From Bacteroidales bacterium (GTDB lineage: Bacteria > Bacteroidota > Bacteroidia > Bacteroidales > Lentimicrobiaceae), in contig JADJEQ010000001.1 in the NCBI GenBank assembly GCA_016709025.1, positions 248,001 through 312,000 on the forward strand: a stretch of 64,000 bases of DNA, given 5' to 3'. Positions 35,807 through 44,836 of this stretch are shown piece by piece (position 1 is the first letter of the stretch; each line of letters begins with the position of its first letter). Position numbers and translations under genes: made by a program. A model generated the notes under the pieces. The model did no database searches. It had not been told where the DNA came from and was given only the letters and a program-made list of their open reading frames with translations.

Positions 35807-37447
35807 TTATTCAAACAAAGTGGTAAAGCTGAAGGTTGTTCCGTCAAAAATTCCCTTGTCACTTAATTTCAGGGCCGGAATAACAAGCAACGCCATAAAG
35901 GAGAGGGTCATAAACGGAGCTTCAAGTGCTGAACCGACCTGCATAACCTTTTCATTAATTTCACTGTAGCGTTTTGCAACCTCATAACCGTCGACGTCCG
36001 ACATAAGACCTGCCACAGGTAAGGGCAGCACCACCGATTCATCACCATCCACAAACGAAATTCCGCCCTTTACATCGACCAGTAAGTTCACCGCCTTTGA
36101 TATGGATTCATCATCCACCCCTACTGCGATGATGTTGTGACTGTCGTGCGCGACGGTTGAAGCAATGGCGCCTCTTTTAAAACCGAAACCACTTACAAAA
36201 TCAATGGCAGGATCAGATGGATTATACCGGTTCATCACCATCATTTTCAATACGTCATTCGTGGTATCGCTGACAACCCTGCCGTTTTCCACTTTCGCTT
36301 TGGCAAGCTTTTTCAACGTAATCAACTGACCTTCAAGAGCCTGTTGTACTTTAATTCCTTCCGATAAGGCAACGACTTCAAGATCAGAAGGTGTTATCTT
36401 ACGCGCATTAAAAACATTCACCGGCTGCTCAACAACATGTTCAATCAGTGTTTTACCTTCCGCAGCTACCTGGATGCCATTCACATAGGTTGCAAGTATA
36501 TTAAACTCATCGGGATGATCGGTCAGGATAAAATCGGCTTTGTCGCCCAACTGGAGCAGGCCGGAGTCGAGGTTATAATGGCGCACAGGATTGAGTGTGC
36601 AGGCTCTGATTATATCCATAAAACGATAGCCGGATTTCAAGGCCCGTCTGACCAGGAGATTAATGTGACCCTTAACAAGGTCGTCGGGATGCTTATCGTC
36701 GGAGCAAAACATGATCATTTCGGGGTAATCAACAATCAGCGGGATGAGTTCATCAAAATTCCGGGCAGCACTTCCTTCCCTGATCAGTATTTTCATACCG
36801 GCGTTGATCTTATCCATCGCCTCATCAATGGTAAAACATTCATGGTCGGTTGAAATACCCGCCTGAGCATAGGCCAGAGCTTCAGGTCCGTCGAGCCCCG
36901 GCGCATGTCCATCAACCGGTTTGCCATATTTCTTTGCTGAAGCCAGCTTCTCCATCACCTCCCTGTTCCCGTTGAGTACCCCCGGAAAATTCATCATCTC
37001 AGAAAGGTATTTGATTTCAGGCCAGGCAAGAATTTCATCCACATCTGCCGCGTCAATCACTGCACCTGAAGTTTCAAAAGGGGTGGCAGGCACGCAGGAC
37101 GGAGCTCCGAAGAAAAACCGGAAAGGAACTTTTTTCCCGTTGCGGATCATGAACTTTATACCCTCCCTGCCAAGTACATTGGCGATTTCGTGAGGGTCAG
37201 ACACCGTGGAAGTTGTACCATGAACCACAGCAAGACGGGCAAATTCCGAGGGCAGCAGCATGGAGCTTTCAATGTGAACATGGGCATCGATCAGGCCTGG
37301 TATGATATACGGACCGTCGGATTTATCCAGCCTGATAACGGAAATGATAATTCCATCCGAAACATCAACCCTTCCGGGAAAAATATGGCCACTGACAACG
37401 TCAACAACCTGGCCTGTAATTGAAAATGTTTCTGATTCTTTATTCAT
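35807..37447 (-). CDS. ade: Adenine deaminase
   Basis: 546-residue amidohydrolase converting adenine to hypoxanthine and ammonia. PGLIDAHVHIESSML carries the HxH metal site. TVSDPHEIANVLG and MMNFPGVLNG follow, with VDGHAPGLDG and CSDDKHPDDL as further metal-ligand motifs. The C-terminal adenine-deaminase domain is seen in AHDSHNIIAVGVDD. Length is normal for the bacterial ade family. The 3' end is unusual: its last 24 codons and the following 20 bases exist in several extra copies around the RAYT gene downstream. No exact -7 box was seen upstream. Confidence 0.94.
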   Translation of the reverse strand: MNKESETFSITGQVVDVVSGHIFPGRVDVSDGIIISVIRLDKSDGPYIIPGLIDAHVHIESSMLLPSEFARLAVVHGTTSTVSDPHEIANVLGREGIKFMIRNGKKVPFRFFFGAPSCVPATPFETSGAVIDAADVDEILAWPEIKYLSEMMNFPGVLNGNREVMEKLASAKKYGKPVDGHAPGLDGPEALAYAQAGISTDHECFTIDEAMDKINAGMKILIREGSAARNFDELIPLIVDYPEMIMFCSDDKHPDDLVKGHINLLVRRALKSGYRFMDIIRACTLNPVRHYNLDSGLLQLGDKADFILTDHPDEFNILATYVNGIQVAAEGKTLIEHVVEQPVNVFNARKITPSDLEVVALSEGIKVQQALEGQLITLKKLAKAKVENGRVVSDTTNDVLKMMVMNRYNPSDPAIDFVSGFGFKRGAIASTVAHDSHNIIAVGVDDESISKAVNLLVDVKGGISFVDGDESVVLPLPVAGLMSDVDGYEVAKRYSEINEKVMQVGSALEAPFMTLSFMALLVIPALKLSDKGIFDGTTFSFTTLFE

Positions 37448-37615
37448 CAGATATGTTTTATTTGATTAAAATTGACATATGTACCGAAATATCAGGCAGA
37501 TTGCTCTTTCACCCAACCTGAACAGACGCGGATTGTTTATAAAAAACAATCGGGTTACTAAGATAATAAAATAACGCTATCGGGAATAAACCAACAAATG
37601 TTGAACCTTTGCACA

Positions 37616-37635
37616 ATCCCGATCGCTATCGGGAT
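37616..37635. repeat. Palindrome ATCCCGAT / ATCGGGAT
   Basis: 8-bp stem with a CGCT loop in the ade/hypothetical gap. A half copy (GCTATCGGGA) occurs at 37575, and a perfect relative (CCGATAGCTATCGG core) at 52059-52076. Confidence 0.7.
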
Positions 37636-37674
37636 CATAGAAAACACCTCAGTCCCCATTTTGCAAAACCGATG

Positions 37675-38340
37675 TTATATGGTCGTTTTTGTTTTCATTT
37701 TGTCATAAAGCTCTTGAATCACTTTTTTACTTTCACTTAATTTAACACCCGATATTTTTGCTTTTTTTGCATTCCATATCCTGGGAATGGATAGTTTTCC
37801 TTGTGAAAGGGAATACATCCAAAATAAGTCAATGAAATTTACAAATAAATTTAATCTGTAAAACAATGATGGAGTTTCAATCTCAAAACCCATTTTGTAC
37901 AATGTCTTGTTGTTAAAAAAATATGATGTTCCCATAATATTAACTGTCTCAGATAAAGTTTTATTTTCGATTAGTCTGATTATGTATAACAATCCTTCCA
38001 GGTGATAAATCAATAACCTGTTTCTCATTCCAATTCCTGACTTATACTTCCTCATTACAAATAAGTAATCAAAACTACCACCACTGTGCAGATCTATCTG
38101 ACGGTCGTTTGCCATAAAACCAAGAAGCATTGGCGAATAATATTTGTAAATACCGACAAGTTTAAAAAAAGGGGTGCTTGCAAATTGCCCAATGGGAACG
38201 TAAATCAAGAATAGCAAATAAAACAAAGGTTGTAAGTACCCTTTTTCAATAATAAAAAGTGCTGGCAAAAAGCCTATTGGTAAAAGTAATATAGCTTCAA
38301 CCCATAGCAATAACTTTGGTTGTTTATAGAAGTCGTTCAT
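37675..38340 (-). CDS. Hypothetical membrane-associated protein
   Basis: 221 residues, not recognised. Two hydrophobic helices near the N terminus (LLLWVEAILLLPIGFLPALF and QPLFYLLFLIYVPIGQFAS), then a soluble basic part rich in aromatic residues (SGGSFDYLFVMRKY, GLLYIIRLIENKTL, RLNLFVNFIDLFWMYSL) and a charged C terminus. AT-richer than its neighbours, with many Lys/Ile codons, which could mean horizontal origin. No promoter box or partner gene is evident. Confidence 0.65.
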   Translation of the reverse strand: MNDFYKQPKLLLWVEAILLLPIGFLPALFIIEKGYLQPLFYLLFLIYVPIGQFASTPFFKLVGIYKYYSPMLLGFMANDRQIDLHSGGSFDYLFVMRKYKSGIGMRNRLLIYHLEGLLYIIRLIENKTLSETVNIMGTSYFFNNKTLYKMGFEIETPSLFYRLNLFVNFIDLFWMYSLSQGKLSIPRIWNAKKAKISGVKLSESKKVIQELYDKMKTKTTI

Positions 38341-38473
38341 TCTTTAGTCTCTTTTTAAAATACTGCACAACGGTTAGCTGAAAACACCTTGATGTCAGGA
38401 AATATCAATTCCTGAAGGGTTTTCAGCACCAGAAACATAAATGATTCAGGGCCGACAAATCCATTTAAACCAA

Positions 38474-38510
38474 TTCAACAGGCCTGCCCACAAAGGGCAG
38501 GCCTGTTGAA
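38474..38510. terminator. Perfect long palindrome, probable terminator of the mevalonate operon
   Basis: TTCAACAGGCCTGCCC (38474-38489), loop ACAAA, and its perfect complement. The 16-bp stem lies 22 bases beyond the end of the last mevalonate gene. The T-tract is weak on the minus strand and better on the plus strand (A/T-rich at both ends). Confidence 0.65.
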
Positions 38511-38532
38511 AAAACTAATTTTATATCCTCTC

Positions 38533-39510
38533 TTAAAGCGTTTCCTTAAGGGTTTTGTAAACCGGAATAATTTCCACATCAAGGGTCCGAAGTTCCGCTT
38601 TTGCCTTTTCAAAATCATCGGTAAATCCCAGCAGAAATCCACCACCGCCCGATCCGCAAAGTTTGAGGTAGAAGGTCTGGCTTTCGAGTCCGTAACGCCA
38701 TATTTTCTTGAAGGTTTCAGGAATCATCGGAGAGAGGTTCTCATATAGAAATCCTGAAAGCTCGCGAAGGCTGGAGAAAAACTTTTTGGTTTCTCCTTTT
38801 ATGAGGCTCTTGATACATGCATCGTTTAACGGGATCATCTGTTCCCTTACACGGCTCATATAGTCGTCGATCTTGCAATTATCAAGAAAAAGGTTCACCA
38901 GTGGGCCGGTTTTGCCCGGGTTACCGGTGTTGATCAGGAATATTGCTCCATTGTCATCGTGCTTGTTGCGGGGAATACCAACCATGCAGATGTCCTTCTT
39001 GTTGTGGATCAACAGGGGATGTTTCACATAACAGTTCAACGGATCCATGCCTGAGCTTGTTCCGTGAAAGTATGATTCCAGCTGCGAAAAGATATGTTTG
39101 AGTTTCAGTATTTCCTCTTTTGGGATTCTTTTTGACTGGGAAATGTGCCCGACAACATATTTTTCGTAAAGCGCGGCAACCAATGCTCCGGAACTGCCAA
39201 TTCCGTAACCCTGCGGAATGGTTGATTCAAAATAGAGGGAGTGATTGATGTCATTTTCAAATGCATCGATGTTGAAATCGCAGAGAAGTGTTCCATCATC
39301 CTTCAATTTCCTGATGTAGGCAGCATACTCACGAAGCAACCTGTTCGAACTGACGGCAAAATCATAATCGGTGTATTTATCGTCCCTGATGAAACTCAGT
39401 TCGCCCCTGAAATGTGTGTATGGTATGGTAAGCCCCATCGAATCACATAATATACTGTATTCTCCAAAAAGAAGGATTTTGGCATAAAAAATCCCTGATC
39501 TGTTTTTCAT
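38533..39510 (-). CDS. Mevalonate kinase-like GHMP kinase
   Basis: 325 residues from ATG 39510, one base after the stop of the decarboxylase gene. GHMP motifs: GIFYAKILLFGEYSIL (motif 1), PQGYGIGSSGALVAALYEKY (ATP loop, motif 2) and LKLCGSGGGGFLLGF (motif 3). It is placed last in a cluster with HMG-CoA reductase, a GYDIA-family kinase and diphosphomevalonate decarboxylase, so it most likely phosphorylates mevalonate. Which of the two kinases handles mevalonate and which phosphomevalonate cannot be decided from sequence. Confidence 0.82.
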   Translation of the reverse strand: MKNRSGIFYAKILLFGEYSILCDSMGLTIPYTHFRGELSFIRDDKYTDYDFAVSSNRLLREYAAYIRKLKDDGTLLCDFNIDAFENDINHSLYFESTIPQGYGIGSSGALVAALYEKYVVGHISQSKRIPKEEILKLKHIFSQLESYFHGTSSGMDPLNCYVKHPLLIHNKKDICMVGIPRNKHDDNGAIFLINTGNPGKTGPLVNLFLDNCKIDDYMSRVREQMIPLNDACIKSLIKGETKKFFSSLRELSGFLYENLSPMIPETFKKIWRYGLESQTFYLKLCGSGGGGFLLGFTDDFEKAKAELRTLDVEIIPVYKTLKETL

Positions 39511-39511
39511 C

Positions 39512-40579
39512 TTATCTACAATTAAGTTTTTCCGGTCCGCTTCCCATCTTATCTTCAATAGCGGTCCCTTGATGGCAATATTCCTTCAACTCTTCAATCA
39601 ATGGTTTTATCTTATCAGAATCACTTTCGGGATAAAGGATATGAACATTTGGCCCTGCATCGAGTGTATAACAAACGGCTGAACCTGTTTGTTTCCTGAA
39701 TTCAGCTACTTTATCAATGATTTTCAAAGAGTTGGAATGCATTAGCAGGTAACCGGGCCTGGAGGTCATCATCATGGCGTGAAGGCTCAGGGCTTCATTT
39801 TCCGTTATCAGGGAAAAGGTTTCCCAATCGCCCTGCTTTAAAGCAAGCAACATTGCCGTGAGGTTGGTGGTGGCCTGACTGAACCTGGCGGCAGCATAAG
39901 CATGCCCTTTCATCAGGTTATGGCCGACACTGCTCGAAACTCTCTTCTGTCCCGGGTCAACGATCAGAATGGTATCTCTGATTCCGGCGAACAGGGGGTG
40001 AAGTTCAAACGGCAATGGTACAGCAAATTCATCGTCAGAGCCATCAATGGCCGGATGTTTACCCCACACCGATATACCCCCGAACACAGAACGGCAGGCA
40101 CTTCCCGATCCTATTCTTGAAATAAATGATGCTTTTTGAAGGAATGATTCCGAAATTCCATCTATACCTGCCAACTTGTTTTCAAGTGAACAAAGACAAA
40201 GAGCAAGCGCACTCATGGCTGAAGCTGATGAAGCTATGCCGGCTGAATGAGGGAAGTTGTTACCACTTTCAATGTCAAAGATAATATCTTTGGGAAAAGT
40301 AAAATGAGGCAATACTGACTTGATAAATGACTCAATCCGTACACCGAATGTTTCATTCAGGACTCCTTCGAACCTGAATATGACAGCAGGACCTTTACCT
40401 GAAGGAGCCTTTGAAGCTTTGATGCGTGTTAAGGTATAAGCCACACTGAGTGTAATACTCAAAGAAGCATTCGCAGGAATCTGGTTTCCCTTTTTACCCC
40501 AATATTTAACGAGGGCAATGTTGGAAGGACTTTGCCAGCATGTAATAATCCCACTATTAAGTGCATCCTCTGCTTCCAT
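39512..40579 (-). CDS. mvaD: Diphosphomevalonate decarboxylase
   Basis: 355 residues from ATG 40579; an in-frame TTG at 40600 is less likely. Signature: WQSPSNIALVKYWGKKGNQIPANASLS, then NFPHSAGIASSASAMSALAL (ATP loop), SGSACRSVFGGISVWGK and AVCYTLDAGPNVHILY. It converts diphosphomevalonate to isopentenyl diphosphate with loss of CO2 at the cost of ATP. The D of TLDAGPN and the K of KYWGK are conserved. It lies between the two kinase genes with almost no spacing, consistent with one operon. Confidence 0.93.
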   Translation of the reverse strand: MEAEDALNSGIITCWQSPSNIALVKYWGKKGNQIPANASLSITLSVAYTLTRIKASKAPSGKGPAVIFRFEGVLNETFGVRIESFIKSVLPHFTFPKDIIFDIESGNNFPHSAGIASSASAMSALALCLCSLENKLAGIDGISESFLQKASFISRIGSGSACRSVFGGISVWGKHPAIDGSDDEFAVPLPFELHPLFAGIRDTILIVDPGQKRVSSSVGHNLMKGHAYAAARFSQATTNLTAMLLALKQGDWETFSLITENEALSLHAMMMTSRPGYLLMHSNSLKIIDKVAEFRKQTGSAVCYTLDAGPNVHILYPESDSDKIKPLIEELKEYCHQGTAIEDKMGSGPEKLNCR

Positions 40580-40592
40580 GAGATTCCTTTTT

Positions 40593-41546
40593 TTAACCAA
40601 TGGTTATTTGCTTTTTATCTGCCTTAAATGTAATACTTGTATACGGCAATATGGTATCCAGCTTTTTACTTTTGAAATACTCAGTTACGTAAGCCGGACC
40701 AGAGCCGGTTACTGCAAGAACAAAATCACCGCCCCATGCACCGAGCGACTTAACAGCTCCTTCAAAATCAGGGAACAATAATTTCTTAACGGATTTCCGC
40801 CCAAGAGTGCTTTCCATTATGGCTTCGTGTTCAGTCAGTAAGTCTATAAATCCTCCCCGGCTGTCTTCGCTTGTCATCAAAAGAGATATGTGGCTTATTC
40901 TTTTGATTTCCTGTTTAAAATTCCCTCCGTGCTGTCTGAACTTCTCCACTTCAGGATCTGAACTTTGTTTGGTTCCAAGATATACCAGGAACATACTGTC
41001 AACATACGGAGGATTAAAATCAACGCTGGCTATCCGTGGCATGTTATTCTGCATCTGATAAAGTATAGGCGATTCAGCTACACTGCAGGCAACATCATAA
41101 CCCGATCCTTTCGATACAAGCCGGTGAAGTTCCAGAGGTTGAATACCTGCCCATCGGGCAATCAGCGAGATAAGGGTTGAACTGCTTCCAAAGCCCCAGT
41201 TACGGTTAAACTCCAGCTGTGTTGTTACTTTTAATCCTTTTTCACAGGAAAGGTAACTTTCGTTCAGTTTACAGGCTGCCTGAAGTAATTTTACGAGTCG
41301 TTGAGCAATTTCAGGATCGGTTGATGAAATAACCTGAGGCTCAGGCAATGTAAATGTTCCCCTGAACCACAGACCAGTTGTATCGAATGCCTCCCACATA
41401 AGAACACCGGGTTCTCCTGTTTCTTCGAGGTGCAGTTCCTGTCCCGGCTTAAGCGGCACAGCCAGCGCAGTAGCACCCAACATAACCAGGTATTCGCCTG
41501 ATATAAGGATTTTCCCATTGGCATGAACTGAGAGCGGAGGTCGCAT
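40593..41546 (-). CDS. GYDIA-family GHMP kinase (candidate phosphomevalonate kinase)
   Basis: 317 residues. Motifs: HANGKILISGEYLVMLGATA (motif 1), NWGFGSSSTLISLIARW (motif 2), SKGSGYDVACS (the GYDIA-type signature) and VTGSGPAYVTEYF near the end. The group is typical of Bacteroidota and always sits with HMG-CoA reductase and diphosphomevalonate decarboxylase. It starts 2 bases after mvaA. Since no classical phosphomevalonate kinase is present, it is the best candidate for that step. The exact substrate is inference. Confidence 0.85.
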   Translation of the reverse strand: MRPPLSVHANGKILISGEYLVMLGATALAVPLKPGQELHLEETGEPGVLMWEAFDTTGLWFRGTFTLPEPQVISSTDPEIAQRLVKLLQAACKLNESYLSCEKGLKVTTQLEFNRNWGFGSSSTLISLIARWAGIQPLELHRLVSKGSGYDVACSVAESPILYQMQNNMPRIASVDFNPPYVDSMFLVYLGTKQSSDPEVEKFRQHGGNFKQEIKRISHISLLMTSEDSRGGFIDLLTEHEAIMESTLGRKSVKKLLFPDFEGAVKSLGAWGGDFVLAVTGSGPAYVTEYFKSKKLDTILPYTSITFKADKKQITIG

Positions 41547-41548
41547 AC

Positions 41549-42880
41549 TTAGTTTATCGGTTTACCGTTTCTGATGGATTGCATAAAAGAGGCCACCACA
41601 TTGTGCGACACCTTGTGAATTTTAAAAAACTCAACAGCTCTGGCTTTTTCTTCTTCAGTGGCCTTGTAGACATTTAAAATATTGAGCAGGTGCATTTTCA
41701 TATGGCCCAACTGGATTCCTTTGGTTGTCAACGATTTGATGGCACTGAAGTTGTTTGCCAGGCCCATGGTGGAAGCTATCTGCATTAATTCCGGAGCTCC
41801 CGGATTGTGTAATAACTGCAGGGAAAATCTGGCCATAGGATGCAGGGAAGTCAACCCTCCTACAGTCCCGATGGCCATTGGTATGGTCAGGCTGAAATAA
41901 AAACGTCCGTTTTCAATTTTAACCTCACTCAGGCTGCGGTATTTGCCACTGCGTGAGGCCCAGGCGTGCCCGCAGGCTTCAATTGCCCTGAAATCATTGC
42001 CGGTAGCCAGAGCCACAGAGTCAATCCCATTAAAGATCCCTTTGTTGTGGGTGGCTGCCCTGTGTACATCCACATTGGCAATGCTTACGGCTTTCTCAAA
42101 TTTCCAGACAAACTCTTCGGCTGTCAGTGCGTCATCAACATCGTCAAACTCCGCCACATCACATTCAACCCAGGTTTTAACCAGGCATTCCGGTGTATAA
42201 TTCGATAGTATCGACATGATCACTCTCAGGGTGGTCGAATCAAAAATTCCGCTCTCTTTGACGAACTCGCGCAGACCGATGGCATATTCCTCCAGGCAAG
42301 AATTGATAAAATTCGCACCCATCGAATCCCTGGTATCAAAAGTAACTTTAAGCTGGTAATAATCAGCAAGTTCGCTTGTCATATCAACGAGTTCCATATC
42401 CAGTACCCCACCCCCGCGGGCTTCCATATTCGCCGTTAATACGCTGGTTCTGGCCAGCAATAACAGCTTCAATTGAGGAAAATGCGTTTTGAGGTCCCTG
42501 TAATTACCATCCCAGATAAAATGAACCTGTCCAACCTTGGTTGTGGAGATTACTTCACTATGGAAACCACCTTTACCGGCCCAATATTTGGCACTCTTGG
42601 AAGCAGCTGCTATTACCGAGCTTTCTTCAATCACCATGGGAACCATGTACATTTTACCATTAATCAGTACATTGGGAACAATGCCGTAAGGAAAATAATA
42701 GTTGGTGAGTGTATTTTCACTGAATTCATCGAATTGCTTCTGAACCAGAGGATCATTGTTCCAAAAAAGTTTTAATTCAGCTTCAACTGCCTCCGGATGG
42801 TCTGAAAATGAAGCAATCAATTGAATTTTCTGTTCTTTCGTTAGTTTTGAAAACCCGGATAATAATTTGGTTTCATTCAT
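41549..42880 (-). CDS. mvaA: Hydroxymethylglutaryl-CoA reductase, class II (degradative-type)
   Basis: 443 residues. Motifs: ENTLTNYYFPYGIVPNVLIN, MVIEESSVIAAASKSAKYW (catalytic Glu), DSMGANFINSC, NKGIFNGIDSVALATGNDFRA (catalytic Lys and Asp region) and GHMKMHL (catalytic His). Class II enzymes occur in bacteria; here the operon context implies a biosynthetic direction, HMG-CoA to mevalonate. First gene of the mevalonate operon with a promoter box at 42939-42946. Confidence 0.95.
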   Translation of the reverse strand: MNETKLLSGFSKLTKEQKIQLIASFSDHPEAVEAELKLFWNNDPLVQKQFDEFSENTLTNYYFPYGIVPNVLINGKMYMVPMVIEESSVIAAASKSAKYWAGKGGFHSEVISTTKVGQVHFIWDGNYRDLKTHFPQLKLLLLARTSVLTANMEARGGGVLDMELVDMTSELADYYQLKVTFDTRDSMGANFINSCLEEYAIGLREFVKESGIFDSTTLRVIMSILSNYTPECLVKTWVECDVAEFDDVDDALTAEEFVWKFEKAVSIANVDVHRAATHNKGIFNGIDSVALATGNDFRAIEACGHAWASRSGKYRSLSEVKIENGRFYFSLTIPMAIGTVGGLTSLHPMARFSLQLLHNPGAPELMQIASTMGLANNFSAIKSLTTKGIQLGHMKMHLLNILNVYKATEEEKARAVEFFKIHKVSHNVVASFMQSIRNGKPIN

Positions 42881-42938
42881 TATATAGCGATTTACACAGC
42901 TTTCTGCCAGAAATGCATAATGGCAAAGCAGAGAGATG

Positions 42939-42946
42939 CAAAATTA
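42939..42946 (-). promoter_or_regulatory. -7 box TAATTTTG of the mevalonate operon
   Basis: Exact TAnnTTTG about 59 bases before the mvaA ATG. Confidence 0.55.
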
Positions 42947-43153
42947 TGGAATTCAAAAGGTTCAGTGCCCGTTCTTTAAAAATAATTGTGAACAACTTTA
43001 TTCAACATTTTTGAACGACCAGAGTTAAACCCCCAATCGAAAATATTGTTCAATTTATTGAGATAATAATTAAACAAAACTTCTCAATTTTAAAGGAGCC
43101 GGCAGCTGCATGAATAAAATTTGTAATATTGACAAACCTATTATTACTCTTCA

Positions 43154-43372
43154 ATGAGGGTTTTTGTTAATCATACTGAAATAAATGTTTTCTCCGGTGC
43201 AACGGCCGCCGATGCGATTCTGGCCTTTTACAGATTGATGCACGGGAATACGCCCGATCCATTGCCTCTTATCTTTGACCGGTTTGGAAACCAGGTTGAA
43301 AGGGATGGTGCATTATCACCAAACAATCATATATTTATTTTTAATCCTGAAAATAATTTAAATCATGAATAG
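43154..43372 (+). CDS. Small ThiS/MoaD-like beta-grasp protein candidate
   Basis: 72 residues. The start MRVFVNHTEINVFSGATAAD followed by AILAFYR, and the end GALSPNNHIFIFNP, follow the strand-turn-strand-helix and final-strand order of ThiS/MoaD-type beta-grasp proteins. The C terminus is not GG, so sulfur-carrier function is unlikely. It overlaps the 5'-nucleotidase gene by 8 bases (43365-43372), so the two are probably translated together. It could be a regulatory or partner subunit, but no known role comes to mind. Confidence 0.6.
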   Translation: MRVFVNHTEINVFSGATAADAILAFYRLMHGNTPDPLPLIFDRFGNQVERDGALSPNNHIFIFNPENNLNHE

Positions 43373-44813
43373 ACTTTACGCTCTGCTGCTACTTTTCTTT
43401 GTGATGATTTTCAGCAATGTTTCTGCTATAAACGATGCTGACACAACGACCGTTATCATTATTTCCGTGAATGATATGCACGCTAAAATTGATAATTTCC
43501 CAAAATTTAAAGCATTGGTAGATGATATCAGGCAGCAGAATGATGAGGTGCTGGTAGTTTCGGCGGGTGATATGTTTACCGGTAATCCGGTGGTTGACCA
43601 ATACCCGGATAAAGGATATCCGATGATAGAACTTATGAATACGGTTGGATTCAGTATCGGAGCAATCGGGAATCATGAATTTGATTATGGTCAGGAAACA
43701 CTAAAAAAAAGGATAGATCAGGCTCATTTCCCCCTGATCAGTGCCAACATAAAATCGAATGACCCGAATGGGGTGAATCCGGCTCCTTATAAGATCATAA
43801 GCCTTAAAAACGGCTTGAGAATCGCATTTACCGGGGTTATCCAACTTAACGAGTCGGGGATGCCAGATTCGCATCCTTCAAAACTCCAGGGGATAGTGTT
43901 TAGCGATGGCATCCGGAAAATCACAGAAAATCTTCACCTCCGCGATAGCTGTAATATCTTCGTTGGCCTTACCCATCTGGGCTTCGAAACGGATGTTGAA
44001 CTCGCTGGTAAAACCGGCCAATTCGACGTTATCCTTGGCGGGCACTCTCACACCATAGTTACCAACCCGGTGGAATATAACCATGTGCTGGTAATGCAGG
44101 CCGGATCCGGGCTCAAAAGCGCGGCTAAAATTACCCTGAAGCTGGTTGATGGAAAGGTTGTATCTAAAAAAGCAGAGACCCTGAGTGTTGTAAATTATCC
44201 GAGAGCAGACACCGCAGTATTGAAAATGGTAGATCGTTTCAACGACAACAAGGAGCTGAACCAGGTGATCGGCATTGCATTGAAAGACATTTCAGAAAAA
44301 GATGAGCTGGGAAGTTTTATGACTGACGGCATGAATTCGCTTGAGGCAGTCGAAATTGCTTTTCAGAATAACGGAGGCATCCGGATTGACAATCTGCCGC
44401 AGGGAAACATTACCATTAAAGATGTTTACAAACTCGACCCTTTCGGAAATGAAATCGTACTACTTAATATGAGTGTTCCGGAAATAAAATCGCTGATCCT
44501 CACTTCATTTAACCGTGAAAAACTGATCGACCTGCAGGTTTCGGGACTGACCTACACCGTACTCACCGGCAAGGATGGATCGGGCGTGGATGTAAAGCTT
44601 CACATGCCGGATGGCTCGAAAGTGGATGAGAACAGGATATTTGCTACCGGTTTAAGCAGCTACATCGTCAGCAGTTATGATTTTAAACACAGCGATGCCG
44701 GAAAAACGCTCTACACAATAACTGCCCAGGCGTTGATCAATTACATCAGGGAACAAAAGGAATTTGACTATTCAGGGGTAAAACGGACCTTTACAGAACC
44801 CGCGCCACAATAA
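43365..44813 (+). CDS. 5'-nucleotidase / UshA-type metallophosphoesterase
   Basis: 482 residues. Signal peptide LYALLLLFFVMIFSNVSA. N-terminal metal domain with SVNDMHAKIDNFPK, VSAGDMFTG, AIGNHEFDYG, GLTHLGFETD and DVILGGHSHT. The C-terminal domain (LGSFMTDGMNSLE, AFQNNGGIRID, VYKLDPFGN) matches the substrate-binding domain of UshA and YhcR enzymes. It hydrolyses nucleotides or related phosphoesters in the periplasm. It follows the small beta-grasp gene with an overlap. Convergent with the DUF4468 gene 24 bases away. Confidence 0.93.
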   Translation: MNRLYALLLLFFVMIFSNVSAINDADTTTVIIISVNDMHAKIDNFPKFKALVDDIRQQNDEVLVVSAGDMFTGNPVVDQYPDKGYPMIELMNTVGFSIGAIGNHEFDYGQETLKKRIDQAHFPLISANIKSNDPNGVNPAPYKIISLKNGLRIAFTGVIQLNESGMPDSHPSKLQGIVFSDGIRKITENLHLRDSCNIFVGLTHLGFETDVELAGKTGQFDVILGGHSHTIVTNPVEYNHVLVMQAGSGLKSAAKITLKLVDGKVVSKKAETLSVVNYPRADTAVLKMVDRFNDNKELNQVIGIALKDISEKDELGSFMTDGMNSLEAVEIAFQNNGGIRIDNLPQGNITIKDVYKLDPFGNEIVLLNMSVPEIKSLILTSFNREKLIDLQVSGLTYTVLTGKDGSGVDVKLHMPDGSKVDENRIFATGLSSYIVSSYDFKHSDAGKTLYTITAQALINYIREQKEFDYSGVKRTFTEPAPQ

Positions 44814-44836
44814 TTCTCCAATCTGAATTATTTATA

